Shown here: positions 1 through 10,580 of the stretch, piece by piece
Layout of the letters: every line of letters begins with the position of its first letter
Position numbering within the stretch: the first letter of the stretch is position 1
Origin: Astragalus membranaceus
Taxonomy: Eukaryota > Streptophyta > Magnoliopsida > Fabales > Fabaceae
Length of the DNA stretch: 64,000 bases
NCBI GenBank assembly: GCA_039519185.1
Contig: CM076848.1
Location: 126,302,371 to 126,366,370 of the forward strand
Reading direction: 5' to 3'
The notes under the pieces: generated by a model
The model's input: only the letters and a program-made list of their open reading frames with translations
What the model was told of the DNA's origin: nothing
The model's database searches: none
Position numbers and translations under genes: made by a program

Positions 1-1503
1 GTGAATTTCCTGGTGATATACTCTGTCCACCACTGAGAAAATTTGGGTACAGGAGAAAGTTGGTTCAAAAGGGAGGGGAGTAAGATGGAAAGAATCATCA
101 GAAAAATTGTTGAGACGATCTATCCATTCCTCCTCATTCTCAGGAACCAACAGTTCCCTCTTAGATCTGAAAAAAGGGCTAGGTCGAAGTTGACACAACC
201 CAAATTGTCGTGCATGTAAACTAGGATGATATGGGAATACACCAAACTGGTTTGATGATTTCCCAGGAGAGATTCGAGATGATAACAATTGAGGAGTTAA
301 AAATGCCTTCCAAATTTGGTTAGTCTCTTGCTCTTCATCAGGGTTATCAGCAGGGAATTCCCTAGTAAACCAAGGTGGTCCATAAGCTCTTCCAGCAAAA
401 GGGGCCATAGAAGGAGAAAATTCGGTACAATTCAAAAACATGTCGAAAGCCTGTGAAAAGAGATCTTCGACAGACACTCCTATTTGTTTAGGTTTTAGCA
501 AAGCAAGTCGAACACCTTCGACCCCTCTGTTAGAAACTATATCGAGACAATCATCAGGGATGTACATTGTTAATTTTGAATTGAAAGTGGCAATGAGCCA
601 CAATTGAAACAACCAAATTGGTCCCGAGACTAAATACTTTCCTTCTGGTTTAAGTCCTTTCAAATCGATAGCCCCTTGTCTCAAGCTGTCGAATAGAGAC
701 CCTAAAATAAGGGCGGCCAAGTTGATGTTTCGACATTGATGTAATTGAATGGCCAGGGGGATGTACATCTTAGCTACTTGAAGTGATGAAGAACAGAATA
801 CATAGAAGGATAACCAGAAAGTAAGAAAAGCAATATGCTCTTCATCGGAAACATCCTTTGACCTGGTAATATGTTTTTCTTCAATATATCCTTTAAAGCT
901 GGCTTTCTTGAAGTCGAACTCACAATCAGTATGGGTAGAAGGGTCGAAAATTTCCCCCAACGGTTTCAAACCCGTTATAGCTGCCACATCAAGCAAAGTG
1001 GGGGCAAGCATGCCGCACTTTAATTGAAGACTATTAGTGGTGATGTCCCAAAAATGTAGAGCAGAAAGAAGCATTGGGCTTTGATACCTAGGCCCATATC
1101 TTGAAATTTGAATCAGGTCGAAAATTCCCTGACTCTTCCAAATATCTCATTTCTTCGACTCAATCTTGTTAAGCCAGTCGATATAGAGTGTGTTTTTCTC
1201 AGTTGGTGGTGAAGATCGAAAAACCCTATTCGGGTTGCTCATGAAATCCATCACATGTGGACCTTCACTGAAGATCCTGGGGCTGAGTCTATGGTAACTA
1301 GGGAAAACGTCCCTAATCTTAGATGAATCATCATCAGCGAGAGGAAGGGGGCCTAAAAATGCATGCTTTGAAGGTTTAGAGAAGGGGATAAGTACCTGAG
1401 ATCGGTAAATTTGTGTTTCCTCCAAAGTGAGAGCAGGTTCAGAAATAAGGGTTTTCTTCTCAGAGGTTACCGTATGAGGTTTTATGGTGGAAGAAGACGC
1501 CAT
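1..1503 (-). pseudogene. Plant mobile domain (PMD) protein, first copy, one premature stop, runs off left edge
   Basis: The frame starts at the ATG at 1503-1501 (MASSSTIKPH...) and reads 118 codons to an in-frame TGA at 1149-1147. The same frame then stays open for all remaining 382 codons to base 1. The downstream part has aminotransferase-like plant mobile domain features: a CGMLAPTLLDVAAITGL block near 960-1020, a GPIWLFQLWLIATF block near 590-620, and ARQFGLCQLRP near 180-210. PMD proteins form the MAIN/MAIL family and also occur as passengers of transposons and as antisense ORFs in Tat-lineage LTR retrotransposons (family knowledge). A single stop in about 500 codons suggests recent inactivation, or an intron or recoding around the TGA. 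I see no obvious splice pair there. The C-terminus lies outside the window. PMD identity is confident; function is unknown. Confidence 0.75.
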
Positions 1504-1677
1504 TGTTAGAACAGAAAGCTAGTAGAAAAATAGAAGCACTTTGTAGTGTTTGTTTGCTTCGTGAAATAAATAAGGAGAAGAAAACACAGTACTCACGGAA
1601 GAGGGTTTAATGGAAGTTCGCTCGCAGAGAAGAAGAAGAAGATGAAGATTCTGAAAAAGAGAAGTGAAAGGGCGTAG
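1504..1677 (-). other. 5' flank of the first PMD gene, cut at 1677
   Basis: This is 174 bases upstream of the PMD start, with a purine-rich plus strand near 1625-1665. At 1677/1678 the sequence switches abruptly to LTR sequence identical in register to 4034 onward, so the original upstream region is lost. No distinct promoter motif was seen. Confidence 0.5.
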
Positions 1678-2847
1678 TTTCCATCAAACATACCTCTACT
1701 TCGGTGAATTAATTAACCTATCAAACGGTATCGAAACTTAGCAAAGGACCCCTCTATGGAAAGCTAAGAATGTCTAGTTCCTGGATATAATTTTTATTTT
1801 GCAAAATAATGGTCCAATTCGTACAGTTTCAGTAAATAAGCAACAAGGTTCAGAAAACAGGACAGCCACCATGACCTAGCTTGTGACACCTCTAAAATTA
1901 TCAAACTTAGTCAAATGACATGGTAATTGAGCCTAACCCAAAACAAATTGAGTGTAGTTTTCAATGAATCAAGAATCATTCAAAAAGGAGTTCAAACGAA
2001 AACGTTATACACGAAATACCGAACCTATATCCAGATTGTTTCCAGAATTTTAACCTAACTTGTGACACCTATAACTCGAGCTATACAACTCCAAATGCAG
2101 TCAAACTAGTGCCAAATTAACAAGCATTAAGTCTAGTTTCTGAAAAGGTAAACCACATAATTTTTGGACCACTAGATTGTTCCCAGTTACTGTATAACCG
2201 AACCTATACCCAGATCGTTTCCAACACCAACACATAGATTCAAACATTAACCATAGTCTTCAAGAGATAAACATGGATTCGATCATCAATAATAGTTCAA
2301 ACAATCGATCCAATCAACAATAATAGTTTAGACAATAGAGCCAATCATCAAAGATAGATCAACATATAGGATCATTCACCAACAATAATTTCGAATATCA
2401 TCAATAGATTTTCAAAGATTAAACAAATAGAATCAATCATTAAACAAACATAGGATCCCCTAATTCCCTACATAAAGCCCTTCATATACCCTATTATAGA
2501 GTTAGAACCCCACCCTTACCTTGGATTGATGTTGAAACTCTCCTTGGTCCTTGCCCTAGCTCTCTTCGCCGCTCCCTCTCTATGGCTCTCTCTCAATCCT
2601 TATTTTTTTCTTCTAAATGAGCAAACCCTAAAATAACACCTATTTATAATTTATTTAGTCTTATGGGCTTTCTCATACACTTATGCGACTTTAGTTTCAT
2701 GGCCTTCTTTACACCCCTTATTTTACTACTCCTAACACCAACAATAGGCCCACATACGAAAATATATTTTTACTCTAATATTTTCCTACCACTTAATTTC
2801 CTAAATAATTCAATTAAATAATTAATTAAATATTCTGGGGTGTTACA
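1678..2847 (-). repeat. Truncated 3' LTR of element A
   Basis: It matches 4034-5204 at an offset of 2356-2357, with only scattered substitutions. It begins (minus strand) TGTAACACCCCAG directly after a polypurine stretch and stops at 1678 without the LTR end seen at 3051. Confidence 0.85.
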
Positions 2848-3050
2848 ACTCTCCCCCACTTAGAATATTTTCGTCCTCGAAAATTTACCTGATTCGAACA
2901 ACTCGGGATAAGATTCCCGCATCTTGATACAACATCATATCACTACAACACAAACAATAGTTAGAACTAAATGACAATACTCGATCGTCAAATGACACAA
3001 TGACTCGACGACTTGGCCGGACGGACCAACCATTGCTCTGATACCACTAA
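2848..3050 (-). other. Collapsed interior of element A: primer site joined to pol terminus
   Basis: On the minus strand the 12-base primer-binding sequence TGGTATCAGAGC (3046-3035) follows the 5' LTR end. About 120 bp later the frame MRESYPELFESG appears, then a GAGGACGAAAATATT stretch and the polypurine tract AAGTGGGGGAGAG before the 3' LTR. The same pol end, polypurine tract and LTR start occur at 17186-17270 in element B, which shows what was removed. Confidence 0.8.
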
Positions 3051-5204
3051 TGTAACACCCATTTCTACCCGGCAATTTAATAATAAAAATCAGAGTTTTT
3101 AAAAACAAATGGATGTACATTTTCCGACTAAAACCACAAAATGAACATAGTTAAGTCATTGGTAAAAACAGATACATAGCACTTTAAAAATAAGTCAACT
3201 TTCATTACTACGCGGCGGATTTTCAAAAAGGTTTTAACTTAAGATAATCACGGCCTCTTTATCCAACTTAAGACAACTCATAAAACAGCGACAACCAACA
3301 TTAAAATTCATACAATAGGGTAACAAAATAAAATAGTAATAATATGCGTTCATCCTCCGAGTGCTACGTATCAGAGCGACGACACTGACTCGAACTAACG
3401 AAGGTACACAGCCTTCATTCGTGGTTACCTACACGTTACCAACAGGAGGGTAACATTCAAACAGAAGGGGTGAGATATCGAACCATATAATAGAACATAT
3501 GAAAAACAATATATATCAGAATCAGGACATCTCAATTCATCACTTCACAACAATCAAATAATAGCAACCATCACGAATCATCAACATAACCACTCATCAA
3601 AATGCAAATGGGCCATCAGCGGTACCCTCAACAAAATACAATGGGCCATCAGCGGTACCCTTAACAAAATACAAATGGGCCATCAGCGGTACCCTCATCA
3701 AACTACAAATGGGCCATCAGCGGTACCCTCAACAAAATACAAATCAACGACTTAACCAACAATTATCAACTAGCAATTCGACACTTTACCAACAATTAGC
3801 AATTGACCAATTTAACCACTTAACCAACGATTAATCTTTTCAACAATTTAACAATTAATAATTGACAACGTAATCAACAATTAGCCAACCGGGGGCCTAA
3901 TGCGCCTAAAGCGCCCAACAACAGCAAACATGGCGCCCTATGCTCCCAGCAACAGCAAACATGCAAACAACAACAACAAACAGCAACAGCAAACAGCAAA
4001 CAGCAAAAGCAAACAGCAACAGCAACAGACAAATTTCCATCAAACATACCTCTACTTCGGTGAATTAATTAACCTATCAAACGGTATCGAAACTTAGCAA
4101 AGGACCCCTCTATGGAAAGCTAAGAATGTCTAGTTCCTGGCTATAATTTTTATTTTGCAAAATAATGGTCCAATTCGTACAGTTTCAGTAAATAAGCAAC
4201 AAGGTTCAGAAAACAGGACAGCCACCATGACCTAGCTTGTGACACCTCTAAAATTATCAAACTTAGTCAAATGACATGGGACTTGAGCCTAACCCAAAAC
4301 ACATTGAGTGTAGTTTTCAATGAATCAAGAATCATTCAAAAAGGAGTTCAAACGAAAACGTTATACACGAAATACCGAACCTATATCCAGATTGTTTCCA
4401 GAATTTTAACCTAACTCGTGACACCTATAACTCGAGCTATACAACTCCAAATGCAGTCAAACTAGTGCCAAATTAACAAGCATTAAGTCTAGTTTCTGAA
4501 AAGGTAAACCACATAATTTTTGGACCACTAGATTGTTCCCAGTTACTGTATAACCGAACCTATACCCAGATCGTTTCCAACACCAACACATAGATTCAAA
4601 CATTAACCATAGTCTTCAAGAGATAAACATGGATTCGATCATCAATAATAGTTCAAACAATCGATCCAATCAACAATAATAGTTTAGACAATAGAGCCAA
4701 TCATCAAAGATAGATCAACATATAGGATCATTCACCAACAATAATTTCGAATATCATCAATAGATTTTCAAAGATTAAACAAATAGAATCAATCATTAAA
4801 CAAACATAGGATCCCCTAATTCCCTACATAAAGCCCTTCATATACCCTATTATAGAGTTAGAACCCCACCCTTACCTTGGATTGATGTTGAAACTCTCCT
4901 TGGTCCTTGCCCTAGCTCTCTTCGCCGCTCCCTCTCTATGGCTCTCTCTCAATCCTTATTTTTTTCTTCTAAATGAGCAAACCCTAAAATAACACCTATT
5001 TATAATTTATTTAGTCTTATTGGCTTTCTCATACACTTATGCGACTTTAGTTTCATGGGCCTTCTTTACACCCCTTATCTTACTACTCCTAACAACAACA
5101 ATAGGCCCACATACGAAAATATATTTTTACTCTAATATTTTCCTACCACTTAATTTCCTAAATAATTCAATTAAATAATTAATTAAATATTCTGGGGCGT
5201 TACA
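3051..5204 (-). repeat. 5' LTR of element A
   Basis: The 2,154-bp LTR is bounded by TGTAACGCC and GTGTTACA termini on the minus strand and followed by the primer site. It contains a GGGCCATCAGCGGTACC tandem array at 3604-3745 and a CAACAGCAAACAG low-complexity run at 3905-4030. Confidence 0.85.
3604..3745. repeat. Four-unit tandem repeat in the LTR of element A
   Basis: About four copies of a 36-40 bp unit centred on GGGCCATCAGCGGTACC, separated by AACAAAATACAAAT-type spacers. It lies in the LTR segment missing from the truncated 3' copy. The unit contains the palindrome GGTACC. Confidence 0.85.
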
Positions 5205-5882
5205 ACCACCAGGAAGTATAGCTGCTAGTCTGACCAACATGGCAGTGATAGGTACCCCAAGAGAAAGAGAGGAACCTCACTTTCTGGTCCGCCAGAAGTT
5301 AGGTAAGATCGGTGAGGAGAATCTTTCCTCGGTGGCGCTGCACAGCCATGGAATCATGAGGGACCGAAACATGCTGACTGGCGCCAAACTGCCTGGCGAC
5401 GAAGTTGGGGTGGTAAGGTTCCAAGGTAAGAGGGTTGGTATTGGAGGAGAGCTTGGCACCAGCGATCAAATCTCGAGCCATAAGAACACGGTTCTAGTGA
5501 ATAACCATATCATAGTGGTCACCGAAGGAGGGGTCCAAATCCTAGGGGGTGAAGCGAGACCCTTCTACACGGATGGACACCGACAAAAACCATTGGGATC
5601 TATGTCTAGCAGGTCTTGAAGTGCCTCCACACGCTCCACAGGAAAACTGGGGGTGGCAGTGAGAGCACACCCGAGGACCTCCGAGGAATCTGTAGACATG
5701 TCAGGAGCAAAATTCGAAAAGTAGAGTTGCGCCCAAAGTTGCAAAAACCAAAATGGACCTTCGGCTTTGGAATAGGAGCCCTTGTCCTCGACTTGCCTCA
5801 GAAAGCTATCCATGTTTTTATAAAGGAGAGTGAGGAAGAAGGGACCCCAGGCATACTTCTGGCCTGTCTGCAGCAGATAAAC

Positions 5883-6234
5883 CAATGTTTTAAAAACCGG
5901 ACCGGATCGGCCGGTTCAACCGGTTGAACCGAACCCCCGGCCGGTTGATTCAACCCCATTTGAACCGCAGTCCTATTGAACCGCCCAGAACCGGATCGAA
6001 CCGGGGAAGAACCGGGTCGAACCGCGGTTCAACCGCTTTGAACCGGAAACCGAACCGGATTGAACTACCCGAAATACATTTTTTTATTTTTAAATTTACT
6101 TTTTTCTCCAAAATTTAATATTTTTTATTTTTTATTTAATAAATTACTCATCCGGTTCAACCATGGTTGAACCGATTGAACCATGAACCGGAGGCCTCGC
6201 CGGTTCGATCTCCGGTCCGGTTTTAAAAACATTG
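5883..6234. mobile_element. hAT-type MITE inserted in the second PMD gene
   Basis: The 352-bp element has terminal inverted repeats CAATGTTTTAAAAACCGG / CCGGTTTTAAAAACATTG and a perfect 8-bp target duplication AGATAAAC (5875-5882 and 6235-6242). The interior is packed with CCGGTT/AACCGG motifs and an AT-rich core. The 8-bp duplication places it with hAT elements. It has no coding capacity. Confidence 0.9.
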
Positions 6235-6529
6235 AGATAAACAAAAACAGAAAGTTTCTTGACGACACCAAATGACTTGGTCACTACAAAAAGAAAGCTT
6301 ATTAGCGAGGGAATTAGCGAGGGAATTTTTAGTCCCTCGCTAATTCTGTCATTAGCGACGGATTTTTATGTCCCTCACTAATTAGCGACGGATTTTTCAG
6401 TCCCTCGCTAATTCCCTCGCTAATTTCTGACAGTTTTCAGATGATAGGACTTCGTGCAGGTGTTTAGCGACGGAATTGACTGTCCCTCGCTAATTCCCTC
6501 GCTAAATTTTTGACTTTTCAGCTTATTTA

Positions 6530-6900
6530 TCCTCTCACACACTCTTCTCTCCTAATCTCCTCACACTCTTCTCTCTTCACTCTTCCACCACCACACCACC
6601 ACCTCCTCTCACCCTCTTCTTCTCTCTTCACTCTTCCACCACCACACCACCACCCCCTCTCACACTCTTCTTCTCTCTTCACTCTTCCACCACCACACCA
6701 ACACCACCGCCTCTTCACACTCTTCTCTCTCTACTCTAATACCCTTCACCACCACCACACCACCACCACCACCAATCTTTTCTCTCTCTCTTTCTCTCCT
6801 TCTCCCTTACTATTCTCCTTCTCTCTCTCTACCATAATACCCTTCACCACCACCACCACCACAACCACCACCACACCACCACCACAACCACCACCACACC

Positions 6901-6946
<46 letters not shown>
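6530..6946. repeat. Microsatellite block inside CACTA-1
   Basis: CTTCTC and CCACCA low-complexity tracts (three related copies of about 65 bp at 6560-6720) are followed by a pure run of TAA triplets at about 6902-6946. The apparent 150-residue Pro/Ser/Asn frame across it is an artefact of the triplet repeats. Confidence 0.85.
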
Positions 6947-7375
6947 CTATATAAAAAAATAGGCTGATATAAAAAAAACGTGGCTGTCAGACTTAGCGAC
7001 GGAATATTCCCTCGCTAATTAGCGAGGGATTCAAATTCCCTCGCTAATTCTTGTAGATATCTTGTATTGCAGGTAAACTAATATTGCAGGATAAGTTTTG
7101 ATGATGAAAAAGACAAAGGCAAAGTTGATGGCCAAAGTTAATAAAAGTGACTAAACATCAAAGTCACAATCCAAGACAAACAAACTCAAGAATTGAAGAT
7201 TCAAGTTTAAGGGTAGTCCTTAAATATAAGGGTAGTCCTTAGGGTTTGGGTGTGTCTTAGGAAAAAGTGTAAGCTCTTTCGAAGGTCAGCTCGTATCTCA
7301 AAGTCTCACACACTCACAAGTTTTTCAAAGATGCATGCATACTTACGTAAACATACCTATCATCTTTAAAACATA

Positions 7376-7732
7376 AAAATCGATTTTATCTTGCATATAC
7401 ATTCATCAAAATCGATTTTCAGGCCAATCAGAAAAGGAAGAATCGATTTTCACTTCATGTATTTTCAGTGCATAAATCGATTCCTGAGCCAAACTTTTTT
7501 AAAGGAAGAATCGATTCCCACTCTTTTGCACTTAACTAAGAATCGATTCCTACCTGTCTCAGGCAAGCTGAGAATCGATTCATACATGTTTTCACTAAGT
7601 ACAGAATCGATTCCTGGCCCTCCATTGTTCTCAAGAATCGATTGTCCCTATTTTTCAAACAAATCAAAATCGATTCCTCACTTAAATGAATCGATTTCTA
7701 GATCAAATACTTTCAACAAAGAATCGATTCCT
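7376..7732. repeat. Array of about twelve AATCGATT motifs in the solo LTR
   Basis: The palindromic core ATCGAT recurs at roughly 25-40 bp spacing, mostly as AGAATCGATTCC, within the LTR and upstream of its TATA-like box at about 7770. The position suits a promoter or enhancer module. Confidence 0.8.
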
Positions 7733-8399
7733 ACACTATTTTCAACGTAAACTTGATTTTCTCATAGCCTATAAATAGGCACTGCATTACGTTCATTTTC
7801 ACAACAACCCATTTCACGAATCAGAAAACTTTTGAGAAAAACTCTTCACGCTTTTACTTTTGCTCGTCACGCACCGTTGGTCCGTCTGAGCTGATCTGTT
7901 GCTAAGAGTTAGTCGGGGTTGCATTCTTCAAGTTGTAATATCTGGCTTCATTAGAGGTATTTCTGTCTTTACGTTTGTTATTATTTAATTGTTTGTGATT
8001 GGTACTAGGGAGTGGGGTATCTCTCTAGTGTAGTTGTTTGTACTAGCACTAGTGCAAAAATGACATTAGAATTAGACATTTAAAGTCAGGCGCCCAGATG
8101 CCTGACTACATAGGTAGACACGGTGGCAAACTTGTAAATAAGTGGCAAAACTCGCGAGTATTAAGGTCAAGCAGATACACGCCTGACTTCTAAAGTGAAG
8201 AAATAGGGAAAAAATAAGACTTTAGAAGTCAGGCGTGTATGCGCCTGACTACATAAGTGACACGGTGGCAAACTTGTAATTAAGGGTGAAATTCTTTTTT
8301 TCTATTTTAATACTTTAGAAGTCAGGCGCATGAATGCTTGATTTCTAAAATACTTTAGAAGTCAAGCGTGTATAACGCTCGACTTCTAAAGTACTAAAA

Positions 8400-9110
8400 T
8401 AGAAAGAAAAAAAATTCACTTAAGCTTCTCTCCTTCGCGAACCCTAAGCTTCTCACTCTCACCCTCAGACCCTTCTCCTTCGCGAACCTAAGGTTCTCAC
8501 TCTCAGAACTCCTTCGCGAACCTAACCTTCTCACGCTCACTCTCGTTTCTCGTCCCCCTCACCCCTCACCGTCGCGAACGCTAAGCCTCTCACTCTCAGA
8601 CCCTTCTCTCCTTCGCGAACCTAAGGTTCTCACTCTCACTCTCAGAACTCCTTCGCGAACCTAAGCTTCTCACGCTCACTCTCACTGTCGCGTTTCTCCT
8701 CCCCTCACCGTCGCGTTTCTCCTCCCCCTCACCTCTCACCGTCGTCAGATCTAAACAGAAACCCTCTCTCACATCGCGAACGACAACCGCCGTACACCAA
8801 CAGAGACCCTAACTCACCAACAACCACCCTCAGATCGTCGTCACCTTCTGTCTCAGATCGCGTTGCTGTTGCAGAATTTCAAACCCTGAAAACACACACC
8901 TGTGATTTTTGTAGATCTGATACTTAGGGTCTTAATCGGACAACCAAACTAAGGTAAAAACCTTATTATTTTTCTGTTTATGTTCTTCTTGGTTATTTTC
9001 TAACATGAACCCTAATTTGGTTCTTTGATGTTTGTGATTGTATGACTGAGGAACACGACGATCTTCACACGCTGAGAAGTCACGAATGAGAAACTCTGAG
9101 TTTCAGGTAA
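8400..9110 (+). other. Leader-like region of the Pack-CACTA with CTTCGCGAACC repeats
   Basis: Six or more degenerate copies of a TCCTTCGCGAACCTAAG-type unit lie within CT-rich sequence (8427-8720), followed by untranslated-leader-like sequence. There are donor-like sites at 8952 (CTAAG/GTAAAA) and 9105 (TTCAG/GTAAAA), and a short duplication CACACGCTGAGAA at about 9066 and 9122. No protein was recognised. It may be a captured promoter and 5' exon that drives transcription through the gene fragments. Confidence 0.4.
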
Positions 9111-9426
9111 AACTCCCTTCTTCACACGCTGAGAAACTCACGAATGATAGTGTTGTACAAGAAGGAGCACAGTATGAGAATTTTTGGGTTTCTATATTTA
9201 GCACCGTTATTTTGTTTCTATAATAATTATTCTTATTAAAAAATCTCTATATAAATCTTCTATAGTATTTCTGATTTGTTGTGATAACTGCAGGTTTGCT
9301 ACTAGGTTGATTGGTAAAGAGAACACTAAATTTACAATATCAGGCCTGAAGTGACTTATATCTGCTTTATGAAATCCCTAGTTTGTTACTCTGCAAGACG
9401 AAGAGCCTGTCTTTGTTACTCTGCAG

Positions 9427-9518
9427 GAGAATATCAATGTCCAGTGCTAAACAAAGTTTTCACTGAATGTACACACATTGTGGCAGTGAAGACTACTGGA
9501 AATGTGTTCTGCTATGAG
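9427..9518 (+). pseudogene. Captured exon resembling cyclophilin CYP65 / U-box protein PUB49
   Basis: The exon follows a TTACTCTGCAG acceptor and ends at GAG/GTTTGG. It reads GEYQCPVLNKVFTECTHIVA followed by VKTTGNVFCYE. The first block matches my recollection of the U-box-adjacent segment of plant CYP65/PUB49-type peptidyl-prolyl isomerases. Only about 30 codons are present, so it cannot encode an active isomerase or ligase. The sequence looks little decayed, which suggests fairly recent capture. Confidence 0.7.
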
Positions 9519-9659
9519 GTTTGGTTTTTCAGCATATTTGTATTAACAGTGCTAAATTACTTGTCTAGATGGTGTTTAAGGGGAATGGTTCAGTTTCTAA
9601 TCATATAATTTGGATTTAAGTATAGGTCATTTGAATATGCATGACATTGGGTTTCTTTG

Positions 9660-9707
9660 ATGGAAGTTAGTCAACATAGCAAATTCTTCTGTGAGTTTTG
9701 TGGAAAG
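9660..9707 (+). pseudogene. Captured exon end resembling ribosomal protein eL43 (L37a)
   Basis: The frame MEVSQHSKFFCEFCGK ends at a donor-like AAAG/GTATAT at 9707. It matches the conserved first half of the eL43 zinc ribbon (the CEFCGK cysteine pair); the second cysteine pair is absent. No clear acceptor precedes it. A 16-residue match is short, but the motif is distinctive. Confidence 0.6.
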
Positions 9708-9920
9708 GTATATCTTCCATAATCCATATCTATCAATGCTTAATTGATCTTATGTTTTCTGTTTTTTGTTAGATTGAAATTGAAATGTCAACTGTCAGTT
9801 GGTTAAGTGTGTGTTTGTGGAAGCGTTTGTCAATTATCTAAGGCAGTTATTTTCTTCTAGCAATGAGCCTCCAACAGATGTATTATTCTTCACCCTTCTC
9901 TTAATTATTATTTTATTAAT

Positions 9921-9924
<4 letters not shown>

Positions 9925-9962
<38 letters not shown>
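9925..9962. repeat. TA dinucleotide microsatellite
   Basis: A run of about 18 TA units lies between captured gene fragments in the Pack-CACTA. Confidence 0.95.
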
Positions 9963-9964
<2 letters not shown>

Positions 9965-10006
9965 AACTGTTACCCTTAATTTTAGTCCTTACATAATTTA
10001 AATTAG

Positions 10007-10270
10007 GTTATGGAGCCTGATACAAACCATCTTAAGGATGAAATAACAAAGCTTCGTTCAGCATACTTGTGAGTTACACTTATATATGTTATTATCTGCT
10101 ATTACATTTAACAGAAACTATAATCTTGGTTCAGATTTTTTGTTTTGATAATATTTTTGATATTGTGTAGAAGGATGATGGGTAAAGAGCTTGATGGATT
10201 GAACTTTAAGGAACTGCAGAACCTAGAAAATCAACTGTCTGAAGGCATATTAGTTGTCAAAGACAAAAAG
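10007..10270 (+). pseudogene. Captured MADS-box K-domain exons (AGL15/AGL18-like)
   Basis: Two exons, 10007-10068 and 10171-10270, are separated by a GTGAGT...TTGTGTAG intron and join in frame. Together they read EPDTNHLKDEITKLRSAYLR, then MMGKELDGLNFKELQNLENQ, then LSEGILVVKDKK, ending at AAG/GTATAA. This is the K-box dimerisation helix of a MIKC-type MADS factor. The ELDGL and KELQ.LE motifs resemble the AGL15/AGL18 clade by recollection. No MADS DNA-binding exon is present nearby. If transcribed it could yield only a partial K-domain peptide. Confidence 0.8.
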
Positions 10271-10580
10271 GTATAAAAGTCTTACATCATGTTTTGTGTA
10301 TATTTATCTCATTGAGTTTTGCTATTAAAAAATTGCTTTTAATACCATTTTAAACAATTCAAATAACCAAACGTAGAGTCATTCCTTTGTAGAGTCATTC
10401 CTTTCCATTTTTGTACACTTCAGCTATTTTTGTACCTTCCCGAAGATTCTAACACCGCTTAGCTCACGAACCTTCTTCTTCTTCTTCTTCTTCCTCTATT
10501 TTCATTCTCAAGTTTTCTCAGAAGAAGCAATGGCAAAGGGTCCTGGTCTCTACACTGACATCGGCAAAAAAGCCAGAGGT

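Larger units (their letters stand above)
1678..5204 (-). mobile_element. Internally deleted Tekay-like Ty3/Gypsy element (element A)
   Basis: Read on the minus strand, the element starts TGTAACGCCCCAG at 5204. It runs through a 2,154-bp LTR ending GGTGTTACA at 3051, then a tRNA-Met type primer site, only about 200 bp of interior, and a polypurine tract. A second LTR starts TGTAACACCCCAG at 2847 and is cut off at 1678. The interior still encodes the last codons of a pol ORF (MRESYPELFESG, near 2880-2915), matching the end of element B in this window. Essentially all of gag-pol has therefore been deleted between the primer site and the pol terminus. The 3' LTR keeps only about its first 1,170 bp, and no target duplication survives on the truncated side. 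The right edge abuts PMD coding sequence. Confidence 0.85.

Noticed and set aside
3604..3745. Possible CRISPR-like repeat-spacer pattern
   Set aside because: The repeats and their short spacers are both conserved and lie in a retrotransposon LTR, so it is a plain tandem repeat.
6510..6962. 150-residue Ser/Pro/Asn-rich frame
   Set aside because: It consists of CT, CCA and TAA microsatellites inside CACTA-1.
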